DNA of 64,000 bases from Parvularcula oceani. Lineage in GTDB: Bacteria > Pseudomonadota > Alphaproteobacteria > Caulobacterales > Parvularculaceae. The DNA lies in contig NZ_JPHU01000003.1 of the NCBI RefSeq assembly GCF_000733125.1, forward strand, positions 1 to 64,000, written 5' to 3'. How positions within the stretch are numbered: the stretch's first letter is position 1; the number at the start of each line of letters is the position of its first letter. The position numbers were made by a program, and so were the translations under genes. The notes under the pieces were generated by a model. That model did no database searches. It was not told the DNA's origin and was given only the letters and a program-made list of their open reading frames with translations. Below are positions 25,067-32,578 of this stretch, piece after piece.

Positions 25067-26017
25067 TCAGCCCGCCGGTTCCGCCACGGTGTCGGCGGCA
25101 TGCGCGCCCCGCTCGCCCATGGGCTGGGCGGGACCGGTCGTGGTGTCGCGGCGGGTCTGACGCTCGAGTTCGCAGTTCACCTCGGCGCCCAGAAGCGTCG
25201 CGAAGGCGGTCAAATAGAGCCACATCAGGAGGATGACGACAGCGCCCATCGCGCCATAGGTGGCGTTGTAGGATGCGAAATTCGCGACATAGACGGTGAA
25301 CAGGGCCGACCCGGCGATCCAGAGGATCACGGCGACCAGAGCGCCGCCGCTCGCCCATTCCCAGCGGGCGTCCTCCCGCGCGGGGCCGAAGCGGTAGAGC
25401 ACGCCGAAGCCGAAAAAGGCACCGCCGATCAGGACCAGCCACTGCACCACGACGGCGAGGACATTCGCATAGGCGGGCAGGCCGAGGCTGCCCAGCGCCG
25501 CCGGCAGAGCGATCACCAGAAGACAGCCCATGACGATGCCGACGATCGCGGTGATGGTGAGGGTGATATTGACTAGCGTCTGACGCAGGAAGCCGCGCTG
25601 ATCATCCTCGTCATAGGCGATGTTCATGCCTTCGGTCAGCGATTTCACGCCCTTCGATGCGCTGAAGACCGCCAGGAGGATGCCGATGATGGCACCGACC
25701 GCGGCGCCGGTATCCTCGCTTGCCGCATCGGCCGCCTGAGCGTGGATGATCTCGGCGGCCTCGGACGGCATGGTCGAGGTGAAACCGTCGATCTGCTGCA
25801 CGATCTGGTCGGGATCGGCCACCAGTCCCCAGATCGAGACCCCGGCGCCGATCGCCGGGAACAGGGCGAGAAGCGCGTAGAAGGCGCATCCGGCCGCGAC
25901 GAGCCCGATATGGTCCCGGCCCATCTCCTTGCGGACGCGGCCGAAGACCGAGATCCAGCCCCGGGCCGGAATCTGCCACGGTTTGCGCGCGCGCTGGCCC
26001 CTGTCCGATCCTGCCAT
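25067..26017 (-). CDS. YihY/virulence factor BrkB family membrane protein
   Basis: This 316-residue multi-pass inner-membrane protein belongs to the YihY/BrkB family (PF03631). Family signatures include FYALLALFPAIGAGVSIWGL near 45-64, RGFLRQTLVNITLT, YRFGPAREDARWEWASGGALVA and the final YNATYGAMGAVVILLMWLYL. The C-terminal tail is polar. Its function is unclear; the old name RNase BN is wrong, and a transporter or scramblase-like role is guessed. The ATG at 26017 is preceded by GGGAGGAC. The EcfG-type promoter at 26059-26084 would start RNA near 26051, ruling out a longer opening at 26056. Confidence 0.9.
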   Translation of the reverse strand: MAGSDRGQRARKPWQIPARGWISVFGRVRKEMGRDHIGLVAAGCAFYALLALFPAIGAGVSIWGLVADPDQIVQQIDGFTSTMPSEAAEIIHAQAADAASEDTGAAVGAIIGILLAVFSASKGVKSLTEGMNIAYDEDDQRGFLRQTLVNITLTITAIVGIVMGCLLVIALPAALGSLGLPAYANVLAVVVQWLVLIGGAFFGFGVLYRFGPAREDARWEWASGGALVAVILWIAGSALFTVYVANFASYNATYGAMGAVVILLMWLYLTAFATLLGAEVNCELERQTRRDTTTGPAQPMGERGAHAADTVAEPAG

Positions 26018-26058
26018 GCCGGCGTCCTCCCGCTCTGTCACTGCCTCATGCGGCAACG

Positions 26059-26084
26059 AACGCCTCGGCGCCGGTCAATGTTCC
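26059..26084 (-). promoter_or_regulatory. EcfG-type general stress promoter for yihY
   Basis: On the minus strand GGAAC (26080-26084), 17 bases, then CGTT (26059-26062) match the consensus exactly. The -35 box is inside the last codons of the upstream SDR gene, so yihY can be transcribed independently of it. Confidence 0.7.
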
Positions 26085-26878
26085 TTCTTGGGCCCCACAT
26101 GGCTGGCCAGGCGCCCGCCATCGACGAACAGCGTCTGTCCCGTGATGAAGGAGGCTTCTCCCGCCGCGAGAAAATGCACGGCGCCCGCCGCCTCCTCCGG
26201 CTCGCCCCGGCGGGCGAGCGGCGTCGCGGCGATGGCGTCCTTCTTTTCCTGGCTGGTGACGATCTCCGTCTCCTCGAGTTCCTCCTTGATGGCCGCGACA
26301 CCGACGGCATTGGCGCGCGCGCCATAGGGGGACAGCGTCATCGCCACCGCGCGCGTCATCTGCAGGATGCCCCCCTGGCTCGCCGCGAAGAGCGCGTGAT
26401 CCGCGCTCGCGGTCACCGCCTCGGTCGAGACCACGTTGACGATGGCGCCGGAGCGGGCGGTATCGACGCCGCCATCGGTCACCGCGCCAGCCTGCCGGAT
26501 GATCTGCTTGGCGACCGCGCGGTTGAGAAGGAAGGCCGCCCGAAGGTTCCGGTCCAGCACGCGGTCGAAATCCTCATTCGTCGTCTCGAGGAAGGGGGCC
26601 GCGTAGAAATGGCTCGCGCAGTGGGCGAGCACGTTGACCTCGCCATAGACGTCGAGCGCCTCGGCCAGGATGTTGTGCACGTCGAGCTTCTTGTGCAGGT
26701 CCGCTTCGATGAAGGACGCGGTGCCGCCCGCCTCTTCGATCTCGATCCGGAGCGCGTCGCCCTTGGCCGCGCTTTCGTCGGTGAGGATGAGCTTATCGTG
26801 GGAGCGGGCGAAGCGGAGCGCCACTGCGCGCCCTATGCCGCCGCCGGCTCCCGTCACGATCACCGATCTGCCGGCCAT
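26075..26878 (-). CDS. SDR-family protein with degenerate catalytic motif
   Basis: This 267-residue Rossmann-fold protein is of the short-chain dehydrogenase/reductase family. The cofactor motif TGAGGGIG (9-16), the structural N111 and S151 are present, as is the C-terminal FITGQTLFVDGG. The catalytic YxxxK is FAASQ: Phe164 replaces Tyr and Gln168 replaces Lys. Classical dehydrogenase activity is therefore unlikely, although NAD(P) binding should persist. It may be a regulatory or non-redox SDR. The start was set at the ATG at 26878. A terminator-like hairpin (26909-26932) separates it from the upstream DUF465 gene, and yihY follows on the same strand. Confidence 0.85.
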   Translation of the reverse strand: MAGRSVIVTGAGGGIGRAVALRFARSHDKLILTDESAAKGDALRIEIEEAGGTASFIEADLHKKLDVHNILAEALDVYGEVNVLAHCASHFYAAPFLETTNEDFDRVLDRNLRAAFLLNRAVAKQIIRQAGAVTDGGVDTARSGAIVNVVSTEAVTASADHALFAASQGGILQMTRAVAMTLSPYGARANAVGVAAIKEELEETEIVTSQEKKDAIAATPLARRGEPEEAAGAVHFLAAGEASFITGQTLFVDGGRLASHVGPKKEH

Positions 26879-26908
26879 GTCTCTACCTCGCCTGCCTTTT
26901 TTGGGGCC

Positions 26909-26932
26909 CGTCCGGGATATCGATCCCGGACG
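26909..26932 (-). terminator. Perfect hairpin after the first DUF465 gene
   Basis: CGTCCGGGAT and ATCCCGGACG form a ten-pair stem around an ATCG tetraloop. It sits between the DUF465 stop codon and the SDR start codon. A run of six T lies on the far plus-strand side, which is not where a minus-strand transcript would need it, so efficiency is uncertain. Confidence 0.5.
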
Positions 26933-26949
26933 AGCCGAACGCATGGGCC

Positions 26950-27129
26950 TTAGCTCGACAATCGCTTGGTCTGAAGGGTCTGTATCTCGTCCTTGATGGC
27001 GAGCTTCCGTCTCTTGATGTCGTGCACCTTCTTGTCGTCGAAGGCGGGATGACGCAGCTCCTCGTGCAGCGCGGACTCGAGCTCCTGGTGGCGGCGGCCG
27101 AGGGTATCCAGACGAGCGTCTATCGACAT
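26950..27129 (-). CDS. YdcH family (DUF465) small protein
   Basis: This 59-residue helical protein opens MSIDARLDTLGRRHQELE and has HDIKRRKLAIKDEIQTLQ, the conserved C-terminal DUF465 block. It is predicted to be a cytosolic coiled-coil hairpin of unknown function. The ATG at 27129 follows AAAGGAGA with good spacing; a longer opening adds non-family residues. A second DUF465 protein (27913-28206) lies across a divergent spacer and shares the KRxKLALKDxI motif. Confidence 0.88.
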   Translation of the reverse strand: MSIDARLDTLGRRHQELESALHEELRHPAFDDKKVHDIKRRKLAIKDEIQTLQTKRLSS

Positions 27130-27292
27130 GAAGAGTCTCCTTTCGAGTGACGCCTGACAGATGACCATTTTCTTCGCCGTCCTGTCACGAACTGATGGCG
27201 GTTCCGCCTGAAACCGTGATTCGGAGCTCAGGCCGCATGCCCCGCAGCCGCGGGCTGTTGCGCCGCTTTCCGTTCCGCCGCCGGAGCGCTAG

Positions 27293-27916
27293 ATGGGCAG
27301 GGTGAGCGAACAGATCTCGGCGTCCGCGCCTCGGCAAGCCGGGGTTCAGCTTCACGACAGGTTCTGGACCTGGTCGACCGCGCTGCTGCGCGACGCCGAA
27401 GCGCGCCGGGTCTCCCTCGCCCTGCAGGATCGCTACTCGATCAACGCCAATGTCGCGCTCTGGTGCGTCTGGACCGCCCATTCCGGTTATGTGCTCGAGG
27501 AGGAGGAGGCCAGGCGCATCCTCGACCATATCGAGCCGATGGACGCCTATGTCGTGCGCAGGCTGCGGGAGGTCCGCCGCTATCTCTCCGCGCCCCACCC
27601 CGGCTATCCGCTCGTAGAGCTGGTGAGGCTCCGGCGGGAAACCTATGAAGCGGAACTCGCCGGAGAGCGGCTGGTCCAGCTCCGCCTCGAAGCGGCGACC
27701 CGCATGCTCGCCGGGCCGCCGGGCCTGCGCGGCGGCGCGGAAGCCGGGCACGAGGCGCGGCGGCTGTTCTCCATAAGCCGCGCCCACCTTGAAATGCCGG
27801 TCGTCTTGGCCGATGACCTTGGCCCGGAGAGCCCGGTCGCGCTGTTCGAGACGCTTCTCGATCGAGCACGGTCCACCCGTTCTGGCCCGCAAACGCTCGC
27901 GCAGGATGCCGAATGA
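27293..27916 (+). CDS. TIGR02444 family protein
   Basis: This 207-residue protein matches TIGR02444 (DUF2390) through FWTWSTALLRDAEARRVSLALQ followed by DRYSINANVALWCVWTA. The remainder is helical and basic. Its function is unknown, and no signal peptide or membrane segment is seen. The ATG at 27293 is preceded by CCGGAG; a GTG nine bases later is an alternative. Its stop overlaps the next gene, a DUF465 protein, by four bases (ATGA), and that gene in turn overlaps the cyclophilin gene, making a tight three-gene operon. About 160 bases separate it from the divergent DUF465 gene. Confidence 0.8.
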   Translation: MGRVSEQISASAPRQAGVQLHDRFWTWSTALLRDAEARRVSLALQDRYSINANVALWCVWTAHSGYVLEEEEARRILDHIEPMDAYVVRRLREVRRYLSAPHPGYPLVELVRLRRETYEAELAGERLVQLRLEAATRMLAGPPGLRGGAEAGHEARRLFSISRAHLEMPVVLADDLGPESPVALFETLLDRARSTRSGPQTLAQDAE

Positions 27917-28206
27917 CCGATGACGATACCCCGAAGCTGAAAGCGATCGACGGCGATGGCCGGAACCCGGCCGACGATTCGCCTCCCGCGTCGGACGAGG
28001 TCGAAGCGGCCAATGACGAGGCGATCCGCATGAAGATCGCCCAGCTCGAGGAGGAGCATCGCGATCTCGATCAGGCCATCACGACGATGGAAGAGCGGAT
28101 GCCCTATGACCGCCTCACGATCCAGCGCCTCAAGAAACGCAAGCTCGCGCTGAAGGATCAGATCACGGCTCTTCACGAAGAGATCCTGCCGGACATCATC
28201 GCATGA
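27913..28206 (+). CDS. DUF465 family protein
   Basis: This 97-residue protein has an acidic, disordered first ~35 residues. A DUF465 helical hairpin follows: KIAQLEEEHRDLDQAI, then RLTIQRLKKRKLALKDQI. It is longer than the usual YdcH protein because of the N-terminal extension. It is coupled by ATGA overlaps to the TIGR02444 gene upstream and the cyclophilin gene downstream. Function is unknown. Confidence 0.85.
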   Translation: MTDDDTPKLKAIDGDGRNPADDSPPASDEVEAANDEAIRMKIAQLEEEHRDLDQAITTMEERMPYDRLTIQRLKKRKLALKDQITALHEEILPDIIA

Positions 28207-28844
28207 GAACCGCTCTCGCCGCGCTTTTCGGGCTTGTCGTCGCCATCGCGCCGGCTGCCGCGCAGGACGATCAGGAGGCGGCGCAGTTCGCGCGGATCCA
28301 GACGTCGATGGGCGATATCGACGTGGCGCTCGAACGGGAGGCCGCTCCCGTCACGACCGAGAACTTTCTCGAATACGCCACCAGCGGCTATTACGACCGG
28401 CTGATCTTCCACAGGGTCATTCCGGACACGCTCATCCAGGGCGGCGGCTTCAGCGCGCAGTTCTATGAGCGGGCGACGCGGGATCCGATCGTCAACGAAG
28501 CGTCGAACGGGCTCAGGAACGAGCGCGGCACGATCGCCATGGCGCGCTATAGCGACCCCGACAGCGCGACGAGCCAGTTCTTCGTCAACCTGCGCGACAA
28601 TCCCGATCTCGACCGGACCGGCGACACCTACGACATGGATGCGGGCTACACCGTCTTCGGCCATGTCGTCGCGGGCATGGCGGTCGCAGACGCGATCGGA
28701 GCAGTGGAAACGGGTCCCGGCCCCGCGGGCACGGGCCTCGATGCCGAAGTGCCGGTCGAGCCGGTCCTCATCCTGCGCATCGACCCCATCGCCGAGGACG
28801 AAGTCGGCGCGACGCAGGACAGCGCAGAGCGGGAAGACGGCTAG
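28203..28844 (+). CDS. Peptidylprolyl isomerase, cyclophilin type, periplasmic
   Basis: This 213-residue protein has a signal peptide of about 20 residues ending APAAAQ. The cyclophilin domain that follows includes TSMGDIDVALEREAAPVTTENF, the catalytic-site IFHRVIPDTLIQGG, and SATSQFFVNLRDN. It should catalyse proline cis/trans isomerisation of envelope proteins. An acidic tail of about 20 residues ends the protein. It starts within the stop of the DUF465 gene (ATGA). Its TAG stop shares the palindrome CTAG with the convergent yacG stop. Confidence 0.92.
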   Translation: MRTALAALFGLVVAIAPAAAQDDQEAAQFARIQTSMGDIDVALEREAAPVTTENFLEYATSGYYDRLIFHRVIPDTLIQGGGFSAQFYERATRDPIVNEASNGLRNERGTIAMARYSDPDSATSQFFVNLRDNPDLDRTGDTYDMDAGYTVFGHVVAGMAVADAIGAVETGPGPAGTGLDAEVPVEPVLILRIDPIAEDEVGATQDSAEREDG

Positions 28845-29017
28845 TCCGGCTCCCGCGCGCTTTCGTCCGCCGCGCCCGGGATGGCGTAGCCGTCGGACAG
28901 CCAGCGATTGAGATCCACGTCCGCGCAGCGGCGCGAGCAGAAGGGCGCATAGGCCTTCTCGCTCGGCTTCTTGCAGATCGGGCAGCGGGGACCTGACTTT
29001 CGCGCGTCAGCGGACAT
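28841..29017 (-). CDS. yacG: DNA gyrase inhibitor YacG
   Basis: This 58-residue zinc-binding protein has ligands in RCPICKKPSE and PFCSRRCADVDL, and then the conserved LNRWLSDGYAIPG. Family members inhibit gyrase by binding GyrB. The start was set at the ATG at 29017, which overlaps the end of the RNase E/G gene by 11 bases. It is the last gene of the infA-maf-rng-yacG series, an arrangement common in alphaproteobacteria. Confidence 0.93.
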   Translation of the reverse strand: MSADARKSGPRCPICKKPSEKAYAPFCSRRCADVDLNRWLSDGYAIPGAADESAREPD

Positions 29018-30242
29018 GCGGCTCCTCGGATGACGTTGCGGAGAGGGTGAAGCGGGCGCCGTAGCGGGCGCGCAGCGCCTCTGCCGCTTCTCCTTCAAGA
29101 TGGGGAAGCGCCCGCTCCGGGCAAGACAAAGTGCACGAGCCGGACCTGTCGGCGAGAAGGCGCGCTTCGAGCAGCCGGTAGCTGCGGGCGGCGAGCACGT
29201 CGGCCCTCAGGCGGCGGCCCGGCAGTACGCTCCCCTCGCCGGGCTCGGTCAGGCGTTCGAGAAGGCCCGGCACCGGGCGCGGCGCGATGACCACGCAGAT
29301 CCCCTCCCCCGTCACCGCCGGAATGCTGACGCGGCCGAGCGGCGAAAGCGCCTTTGTCAGGCGGTCGCGCAGGATCTTCGGCGAAGGGGCGGCGCGGCGC
29401 GGAAGGTCGATCACGATCTGCCCCCCAAGCGAGCGCAGCGCCCCCTGCCGCCCGAGCACGGGCAGGAGAGCCGCAAAGGCCCGCTCCGCCGCGCCCTTCG
29501 CCGAGCGTCCCTCCTGGCGGCCGAGATCGACATCGATGGCGGTCAGCGCCTCGGCCTCGTCGAAGACGAGCCGTCCGCCGCCCGGCAGCGGAACGATCCG
29601 CCAGAGCGCCTCCTCCTCCGCCTCGTCCAGCACGGCCCGCAGGGCAGCGGGTTCGGCAAGCGCGACCCGGTCCGCTTCGGGGCCGAGGGCCTCGCGGAGC
29701 GCGGCGGCCGCATCGGCATCCGTCACGTGGATCTCCTCGATCTCCCGCGTCAGAAGGCCCGTCACCGCGCGGATGAGCGGCGCCGGCACGGAACGCGGGC
29801 CAGCCTCGCCCTCCGCGAAGGCTTCGCCCGCCAGACGCAGCGCATCCTCCTCGCCGTCTTCGGGCGCCCCGATCGGCCCCGGCGCGCAGGCGAGCTCGCC
29901 ATCCCTTCGCCGCACGGTCGCAAGGGGAAGCCGCAGGGCGGGATTCGCGACCAGCTGCGCCGCCTTGTCGCCGATGGCCTCGCGCCGGATGCCGACGGTC
30001 AGCGAGGCGCCGAGCGGCGGCATTGCGCGGCCTTCGGCGGGAAGAAAGCCCTGCGCGCTTCCCAGATCGACGAAGACGCCGCCGAGGCGGTTATCCTTCG
30101 AGTGGACCCTGCCCTGGTAGAGCGCGCCGAGGCGAGGCTCTACCCGCTGCGGATATTCGTGATGCAGCCGGACGACGCGGTCCTCTTCGAGCAGGCCGAT
30201 GCGCAGCTCCAGAGGGGTTCGATCGACGAGAAGAACGCTCAC
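29007..30242 (-). CDS. Ribonuclease E/G family protein
   Basis: This 411-residue protein has the RNase E/G catalytic core. An S1-like region (LGALYQGRVHSKDNRLGGVF from about residue 26) is followed by an RNase H-like and a DNase I-like domain. Putative catalytic aspartates are in ALTAIDVDLG and GGQIVIDLPRR. The zinc-link cysteines CPxC of RNase E are missing, and there is no long degradosome-scaffold tail, so it is closer to RNase G. It probably processes rRNA or mRNA. The GTG start at 30242 overlaps the maf stop (GTGA), so it is translationally coupled. A full-length RNase E is presumably elsewhere in the genome. Confidence 0.85.
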   Translation of the reverse strand: MSVLLVDRTPLELRIGLLEEDRVVRLHHEYPQRVEPRLGALYQGRVHSKDNRLGGVFVDLGSAQGFLPAEGRAMPPLGASLTVGIRREAIGDKAAQLVANPALRLPLATVRRRDGELACAPGPIGAPEDGEEDALRLAGEAFAEGEAGPRSVPAPLIRAVTGLLTREIEEIHVTDADAAAALREALGPEADRVALAEPAALRAVLDEAEEEALWRIVPLPGGGRLVFDEAEALTAIDVDLGRQEGRSAKGAAERAFAALLPVLGRQGALRSLGGQIVIDLPRRAAPSPKILRDRLTKALSPLGRVSIPAVTGEGICVVIAPRPVPGLLERLTEPGEGSVLPGRRLRADVLAARSYRLLEARLLADRSGSCTLSCPERALPHLEGEAAEALRARYGARFTLSATSSEEPHVR

Positions 30243-30829
30243 GAGGCACCGCCTGTCACATAGCCGCTCGCCCGCAGGAGGTTCGCCGTCTCGTAGAGCG
30301 GCAGGCCGACGACGCCCGGATAAGAACCGATGATGGAGGGGATGAAGGCGGCGAAAGCGCCTTGGATGGCATAGCCGCCGGCCTTGCCGTGCCATTCGCC
30401 CGAAGCGAGATAGCCCGCGATCTCGGCATCGCTCAGCCGCTTGACCTTCACCCGCGTTTCCACCCGGCGCGTCCGCTCGACGCCGTCCGCGCCGAGAACG
30501 GCCAGCCCCGTATGCACGCGGTGCGACCGGCCGGAAAGAAGGCGCAGGCAGCGTTCCGCCGTCGCCTCGTCCTCGGCCTTGGGGAGGATGCGCCGTCCGG
30601 CCGCGACGACGGTGTCCGAGGCGAGTATGATCGCCCCTTCATGACGCGGCGCGACCGCCCTCGCCTTCTCGGCGGCGAGGCGCACCGCCAGCGGCGCCGG
30701 CAGTTCGCCGTCGCGCTCGGTCTCGTCGATGTCGGCTGGGTCGATGGCCTCGGGCGTGACGCCGATCTGCGCGAGAAGGTCGCGGCGGCGCGGCGAGGCG
30801 CTGGCGAGGATCAGCGGCGGACGCGTCAT
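30239..30829 (-). CDS. maf: Maf family nucleoside-triphosphate pyrophosphatase
   Basis: This 196-residue protein of the Maf/HAM1-like house-cleaning family hydrolyses non-canonical or surplus nucleoside triphosphates. The signature LILASASPRRRDLL begins at residue 5, followed by ILASDTVVAAGRRILPKA and KAGGYAIQGAFAAFI with the catalytic region. The ATG at 30829 has GGGGTG upstream; a GTG nine bases earlier (30838) is an alternative start. It lies between infA and the RNase E/G gene on the same strand. Confidence 0.92.
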   Translation of the reverse strand: MTRPPLILASASPRRRDLLAQIGVTPEAIDPADIDETERDGELPAPLAVRLAAEKARAVAPRHEGAIILASDTVVAAGRRILPKAEDEATAERCLRLLSGRSHRVHTGLAVLGADGVERTRRVETRVKVKRLSDAEIAGYLASGEWHGKAGGYAIQGAFAAFIPSIIGSYPGVVGLPLYETANLLRASGYVTGGAS

Positions 30830-30850
30830 GACGGACACCCCGCCCCGCCT

Positions 30851-31069
30851 CTACTTGAAGCGATAGGTGATCCGGCCCTTGGTCAAATCATAGGGCGTCA
30901 TTTCCACGAGGACCTTGTCCCCTGCCAGGACGCGGATGCGGTTCTTGCGCATCTTGCCGGCGGTGTGGGCGATGATCTCGTGGTCGTTCTCGAGTTTCAC
31001 GCGAAAGGTCGCGTTCGGCAGAAGTTCTTCCACCGTACCGGAAAACTCGAGCAGCTCTTCCTTGGCCAT
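30851..31069 (-). CDS. infA: Translation initiation factor IF-1
   Basis: This 72-residue S1/OB-fold protein has the classic [20 protein letters not shown] opening, then [15 protein letters not shown] and ITYRFK at the end. It binds the ribosomal A site during initiation. It is the first gene of infA-maf-rng-yacG, with a candidate promoter at 31096-31124. Confidence 0.98.
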   Translation of the reverse strand: MAKEELLEFSGTVEELLPNATFRVKLENDHEIIAHTAGKMRKNRIRVLAGDKVLVEMTPYDLTKGRITYRFK

Positions 31070-31095
31070 GCGAATCCTGTGTGACGCAAGCGCGG

Positions 31096-31124
31096 CATCT
31101 GGGGCGAAAGCCGCGATTCGTCAA
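31096..31124 (-). promoter_or_regulatory. Candidate infA promoter
   Basis: On the minus strand TTGACG (31119-31124) precedes, after 17 bases, CAGATG (31096-31101). The -35 box is good, the -10 poor. It lies about 27 bases upstream of the infA start. Confidence 0.4.
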
Positions 31125-31171
31125 CCGCTAGCGGCGGGAGAAATGGATTGTGCAGGCTTCGCCGCGCCTTC

Positions 31172-31197
31172 GGAACCCGAAGCCCTGCCGCGGCGTT
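31172..31197 (+). promoter_or_regulatory. EcfG-type general stress promoter for terC
   Basis: GGAAC (31172-31176), 17 bases, CGTT (31194-31197) match the consensus exactly. RNA would start near 31204, leaving about 24 bases before the TTG start of terC with its Shine-Dalgarno GAAGGAGT. The -35 box overlaps the loop of a ten-pair hairpin at 31152-31188. Confidence 0.7.
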
Positions 31198-31227
31198 CCG
31201 CATCGACCTGCCGAAGGAGTGTCCGGT

Positions 31228-31971
31228 TTGATCGATCTTCTGTCCAACCCCGCCGCCTGGGCCGCGCTCGCGACCCTGATCGTGATGGAAGTCGTCCTGG
31301 GGATCGACAACCTCATCTTCATCTCGGTCCTCACCAACAAGCTGCCCGAAGCGCAGCGGAGCCGGGTGCGGCGGATCGGCATTGCCGGGGCGCTCGTCCT
31401 GCGCCTCGCGCTCCTGTCGCTGATCACCGTGATCGTCCAGCTGACCGATCCGCTCTTCGAGGCGTTCGGGCATGGCTTCTCGGTGCGCGACCTCATCCTG
31501 ATCGCGGGCGGCCTGTTCCTCGTCTGGAAGGCGACGCGGGAGATCCACGAGACCATGGACCCGGATGTCGATCATGCAGGCGGCGTGGCCGACAAGGGCA
31601 CCCGGGCCGCCGGCGCCGTGATCGTGCAGATCCTGCTCCTCGACATGGTCTTCTCGATCGACTCGATCCTCACCGCCATCGGCATGACCGATTTCGTGCC
31701 GGTGATGTTCGTGGCCGTGATCGTCGCTGTCGCCGTCATGCTCTTCGCGGCAGATCCCTTGGGCGATTTCATCGCCAGGAACCCGACCGTCGTAATGCTG
31801 GCGCTGGGCTTCCTCCTGCTGATCGGCACGACGCTGATGGCGGACGGGTTCGGCTTCCATGTGCCCAAGGGGTATATCTATGCCGCCATGGCGTTCTCGG
31901 CCTTCGTGGAGATGCTCAACATCTTCGCCCGCAGGCGGCGCGAGAAGCGGGGCGCTGAGGCTCCCGCTTGA
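31228..31971 (+). CDS. TerC family integral membrane protein
   Basis: This 247-residue protein with about seven helices belongs to the TerC family, linked to metal (manganese) export and tellurite resistance. The two family blocks are [20 protein letters not shown] (22-41) and [18 protein letters not shown], each with the conserved acidic residues GxDN and SxDS in membrane helices. The start is a TTG at 31228, placed by GAAGGAGT at 31213-31220; the EcfG-type promoter excludes the longer opening at 31150. Dodecin follows after 51 bases and may be co-transcribed. Confidence 0.9.
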   Translation: MIDLLSNPAAWAALATLIVMEVVLGIDNLIFISVLTNKLPEAQRSRVRRIGIAGALVLRLALLSLITVIVQLTDPLFEAFGHGFSVRDLILIAGGLFLVWKATREIHETMDPDVDHAGGVADKGTRAAGAVIVQILLLDMVFSIDSILTAIGMTDFVPVMFVAVIVAVAVMLFAADPLGDFIARNPTVVMLALGFLLLIGTTLMADGFGFHVPKGYIYAAMAFSAFVEMLNIFARRRREKRGAEAPA

Positions 31972-32022
31972 CCGGGCCCCGCGCGGAGACTCCACTCCCT
32001 GCATTCATTCGGGAGAGAGACC

Positions 32023-32229
32023 ATGAGCGTAGCCCGCGTCACCGACATCATCGCCGCCTCGCCGAACAGCTTCGACGAGGCGGTTAAGCTCGGCATCGAG
32101 AGAGCGAACAAGACGCTCAAGAACGTCCAGGGCGCCTGGGTCCAGGACATGAAGGTCGAATGCGACGGCAATGGCGGGATCAAGGAGTACCGGGTCGCCA
32201 TGAAGGTGACCTTCGTCCTGGCGGAGTAG
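32023..32229 (+). CDS. Dodecin family flavin-binding protein
   Basis: This 68-residue protein opens MSVARVTDIIAASPNSFDEA, then GAWVQDMKV with the flavin-stacking Trp, then IKEYRVAMKVTFVL. Dodecins form hollow dodecamers that store flavins and limit their photochemistry. GGGAGAGAG upstream serves as the Shine-Dalgarno. No separate promoter is obvious, so transcription from terC is likely. Family members are often stress-induced. Confidence 0.94.
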   Translation: MSVARVTDIIAASPNSFDEAVKLGIERANKTLKNVQGAWVQDMKVECDGNGGIKEYRVAMKVTFVLAE

Positions 32230-32317
32230 ACCACCTTACCGAACCGTCGGCTGCCGCGCACTGGCGCCGGACGCGCGGCGCGGGCTAGCCTCGCGCTGCC
32301 GCCAGTCCGGGACCTCC

Positions 32318-32578
32318 ATGATCCGCCTCATCCTTCCAAGCGCCACGCTGCTTGCTCTTCTCGCCTGCGCATCCTGCGCCAACACGCATCGCATGACCTG
32401 CGAGATCGCGGAGAGCCAAGACCGGTATTCCGGTCACAGCTATGCGGGAAACACGCTGGTGGGCGATGAGCGACGCGATTGCGAGCGGAGAGCCGACGCC
32501 GCCAGGTCGAGCGAGACGGAGATAGAGTCCGGCTTCTCCCGCTTCAAGCGCGAGCGGGAGGCCGGCGAGGCTCAATAG
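32318..32578 (+). CDS. Small hypothetical lipoprotein
   Basis: This 86-residue protein has a lipoprotein signal, LILPSATLLALLACASC, and then a short polar, charged body with no recognised domain. Two further cysteines (in MTCEIAE and RRDCERR) could form a disulfide. The ATG at 32318 has the purine stretch GGGACC upstream. Its end overlaps the convergent atpC stop by seven bases. It is probably real given codon use and signal, but function is unknown. Confidence 0.6.
   Translation: MIRLILPSATLLALLACASCANTHRMTCEIAESQDRYSGHSYAGNTLVGDERRDCERRADAARSSETEIESGFSRFKREREAGEAQ

Noticed and set aside
31152-31188. A ten-pair hairpin upstream of terC as a manganese (yybP-ykoY) riboswitch
   Set aside because: The conserved riboswitch sequences were not recognised, and the EcfG-type -35 box lies in its loop, so the hairpin would not be transcribed from that promoter.
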